In this document: one piece after another, positions 61,006 through 62,214 of the stretch
How the letters are laid out: each line of letters starts with the position of its first letter
Position numbering within the stretch: position 1 is the first letter of the stretch
Assembly: GCF_022968135.1 (NCBI RefSeq)
Contig: NZ_JALJRA010000024.1
Span: 1-62,214 of the forward strand
DNA: 62,214 nucleotides
Origin: Pseudorhizobium tarimense
Lineage (GTDB): Bacteria; Pseudomonadota; Alphaproteobacteria; Rhizobiales; Rhizobiaceae
Reading direction: 5' to 3'
Made by a program: the position numbers and the translations under genes
The notes under the pieces: model-generated
Database searches by the model: none
What the model was told of the DNA's origin: nothing
The model's input: only the letters and a program-made list of their open reading frames with translations

Positions 61006-62112
61006 ATGGATCGTCGTTCATTCTTCAAGAAAGCCGCAGCTACCGGCGCAGGTGCTGCCGCCGCCACCGCGCTGGCAGCGCCGGCCATCGCGCAGGAAAA
61101 TCCCAAGATCACATGGCGTCTGACGTCTTCGTTCCCCAAGTCGCTGGACACCATCTATGGGGGCGCGGAAGATATCGCTGCCCGCGTATCGGAAGCGACC
61201 GGCGGCAACTTCACGATCCAGCCTTTCGCTGCAGGTGAAATTGTTCCGGGCCTTCAGGCGCTTGATGCCGTCAGCGCCGGCACAGTGGAGATGGCCCACA
61301 CCTGCTCCTATTACTTCGTGGGCAAGGATCCGACATTTGCGATCGGCAGTGCCATCCCGTTCGGCCTCAATGCACGCCTCAGCAATGCCTGGTTCTACCA
61401 GGGCAACGGCAACAAGCTGCTGAACGAATTCTATGCCACCCACAATGTCTACAGCATCCCATCCGGCAATACGGGTGCGCAGATGGGCGGCTGGTTCCGC
61501 AAGGAAATCAACACCGTCGATGACTTCAAGGGTGTCAAGATGCGCATTGCCGGCATTGCCGGGCGGGTGCTTGAGAAGCTTGGTGCCGTTCCCCAGCAGA
61601 TTGCCGGAGGTGACATATATCCGGCGCTCGAAAAGGGCACGATCGATGCGGCCGAGTGGATCGGACCCTATGACGACCAGAAGCTCGGCTTCCACAAGGT
61701 CGCCAAGTACTACTACTATCCGGCCTTCTGGGAAGGCGGCCTGATCATCCACTCCTTCATGAACCTGGACAAGTGGAACGAACTGCCGAAGACCTACCAG
61801 GCGGCGCTTACCGACGCCTGCGCCTTCGCCAACACCAACATGATGGCGAAGTACGACATGAAGAACCCGGCTGCCATCAAGCAACTGGTGGCCGAGGGCG
61901 CGATCCTGCGCCCCTTCAGCCAGGAAATCCTGGAAGCCTGCTTCAATGCAGCCCAGGAAGTCTACACCGAGATTTCCGGGTCCAACGAGTGGTTCAAGAA
62001 GATCTATGACGACCAGGTCGCCTTCAAGCGGGAAGGTTATCTCTGGATGCAGCTGTCGGAATATACTTACGACACCTTCATGATGATCCAGCAGCGCAAC
62101 GGCAAGCTCTGA
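61006..62112 (+). CDS. TRAP transporter substrate-binding protein (DctP family)
   Basis: A 368-residue periplasmic binding protein. DRRSFFKKAAATGAGAAAA is a twin-arginine signal peptide cleaved at AIAQ. The mature part starts ITWRLTSSFPKSLDTIYG, with the conserved Arg in VKMRIAGIAGRVLEKLG and the dimerisation/ligand region GTIDAAEWIGPYDDQKLGFH, as in the TRAP proteins that bind 2-oxo acids or lactate (DctP7/TakP-like). RBS GGGAGG. The partner DctQM permease genes are expected beyond the window's end. Confidence 0.93.
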   Translation: MDRRSFFKKAAATGAGAAAATALAAPAIAQENPKITWRLTSSFPKSLDTIYGGAEDIAARVSEATGGNFTIQPFAAGEIVPGLQALDAVSAGTVEMAHTCSYYFVGKDPTFAIGSAIPFGLNARLSNAWFYQGNGNKLLNEFYATHNVYSIPSGNTGAQMGGWFRKEINTVDDFKGVKMRIAGIAGRVLEKLGAVPQQIAGGDIYPALEKGTIDAAEWIGPYDDQKLGFHKVAKYYYYPAFWEGGLIIHSFMNLDKWNELPKTYQAALTDACAFANTNMMAKYDMKNPAAIKQLVAEGAILRPFSQEILEACFNAAQEVYTEISGSNEWFKKIYDDQVAFKREGYLWMQLSEYTYDTFMMIQQRNGKL

Positions 62113-62184
62113 TCTCATCGCCAGAACAACGAAGGAAGCCCGGGTCGCGAGCAGGCTTTGTGGAAAGCCGGGCAAATCAGATAT

Positions 62185-62214
62185 GATGGCCACCTCGGGA
62201 ACGGGTGGCCATTT
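62185..62214 (+). terminator. hairpin after the TRAP binding-protein gene
   Basis: ATGGCCACC / GGTGGCCAT, a 9-bp stem with a ~10-nt loop and a TT(T) run at the window edge, about 75 nt after the TRAP gene stop. It may be an internal attenuator if permease genes follow. Confidence 0.5.

Noticed and set aside
1..62214. CRISPR arrays, insertion sequences, prophage genes, tRNA or rRNA genes
   Set aside because: Looked for repeated spacers, transposase and integrase motifs, and T-arm-like or rRNA sequences; none could be supported in this window.

Overview
This 62 kb window is a chromosomal segment of an alphaproteobacterium of the Rhizobiaceae. The gene content and order (sitABCD, lysS-gltX, xylB-xylA, metNIQ, eda, odc2) most resembles Ensifer/Sinorhizobium or a close relative. 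Coding density is high, GC-rich codons dominate, and no rRNA, tRNA, insertion sequence, prophage or CRISPR array is visible. Most of it is housekeeping and sugar/metal transport genes, with a few accessory spots: four toxin-antitoxin-type genes in two damaged pairs, one intact VapBC pair and a broken outer-membrane gene.

Layout. 0-2.4 kb: the end of a polyol-type operon (a C-terminal fragment of a probable dehydrogenase, a HAD phosphatase and an FGGY pentulose kinase). 2.5-7.4 kb: an EI24-type membrane protein, recQ, nth, a DUF2244 protein and an AraC-HTH/alkyltransferase fusion. 7.5-10.1 kb: a ribbon-helix-helix antitoxin with a frameshifted ParE toxin, a SorC-type regulator and divergent tal. 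10.2-15.3 kb: the sitABCD Mn/Fe importer behind a Fur/Mur-type palindrome, divergent from a long histidine-rich membrane-anchored protein. 15.4-21.1 kb: lysS, gltX, an SLC13-type anion transporter and terC. 21.2-25.1 kb: a LacI regulator with xylB and xylA. 25.3-33.3 kb: an aldo/keto reductase with a LysR regulator, then a ribose-type ABC importer (ATPase, permease, binding protein) with a sugar isomerase and a Gfo/Idh/MocA dehydrogenase. 33.4-37.9 kb: a small membrane protein, a GH1 beta-glucosidase and metNIQ.

37.9-45.1 kb: a damaged HicAB-like pair, trhO, CHAD and CYTH genes, eda, a TerB/DUF533 protein, a GNAT enzyme and a NicO/DUF1007 metal-transport pair. 45.1-49.9 kb: a LysR regulator, a long leader RNA in front of odc2 (ornithine/lysine decarboxylase), another GNAT protein and an ompW pseudogene. 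49.9-52.8 kb: a formaldehyde-dehydrogenase-like enzyme, a serine hydrolase and a 414-nt highly structured gene-free stretch. 52.8-57.8 kb: an overlapping COG0523 GTPase - WD40 - methyltransferase-fold operon, VapBC, a creatininase-family enzyme and a MarR regulator. 57.9-62.2 kb: a LacI regulator with a 2-hydroxyacid dehydrogenase, a PuuD-like amidohydrolase and a TRAP binding protein.

How parts connect: the xylose operon and the ribose-type importer operon share a 15-bp identical sequence plus a matching CTA-R-C element at the same spacing in their promoters, which suggests a common regulator or sugar signal. Several metal genes (sitABCD, the His-rich protein, TerC, NicO/DUF1007, the COG0523 GTPase with a His-rich loop) are scattered through the window. 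I did not recognise a single clearly new multi-gene system. The best leads are the shared sugar promoter element, the structured region at 52.4-52.8 kb, the odc2 leader and the His-rich protein facing sitABCD.
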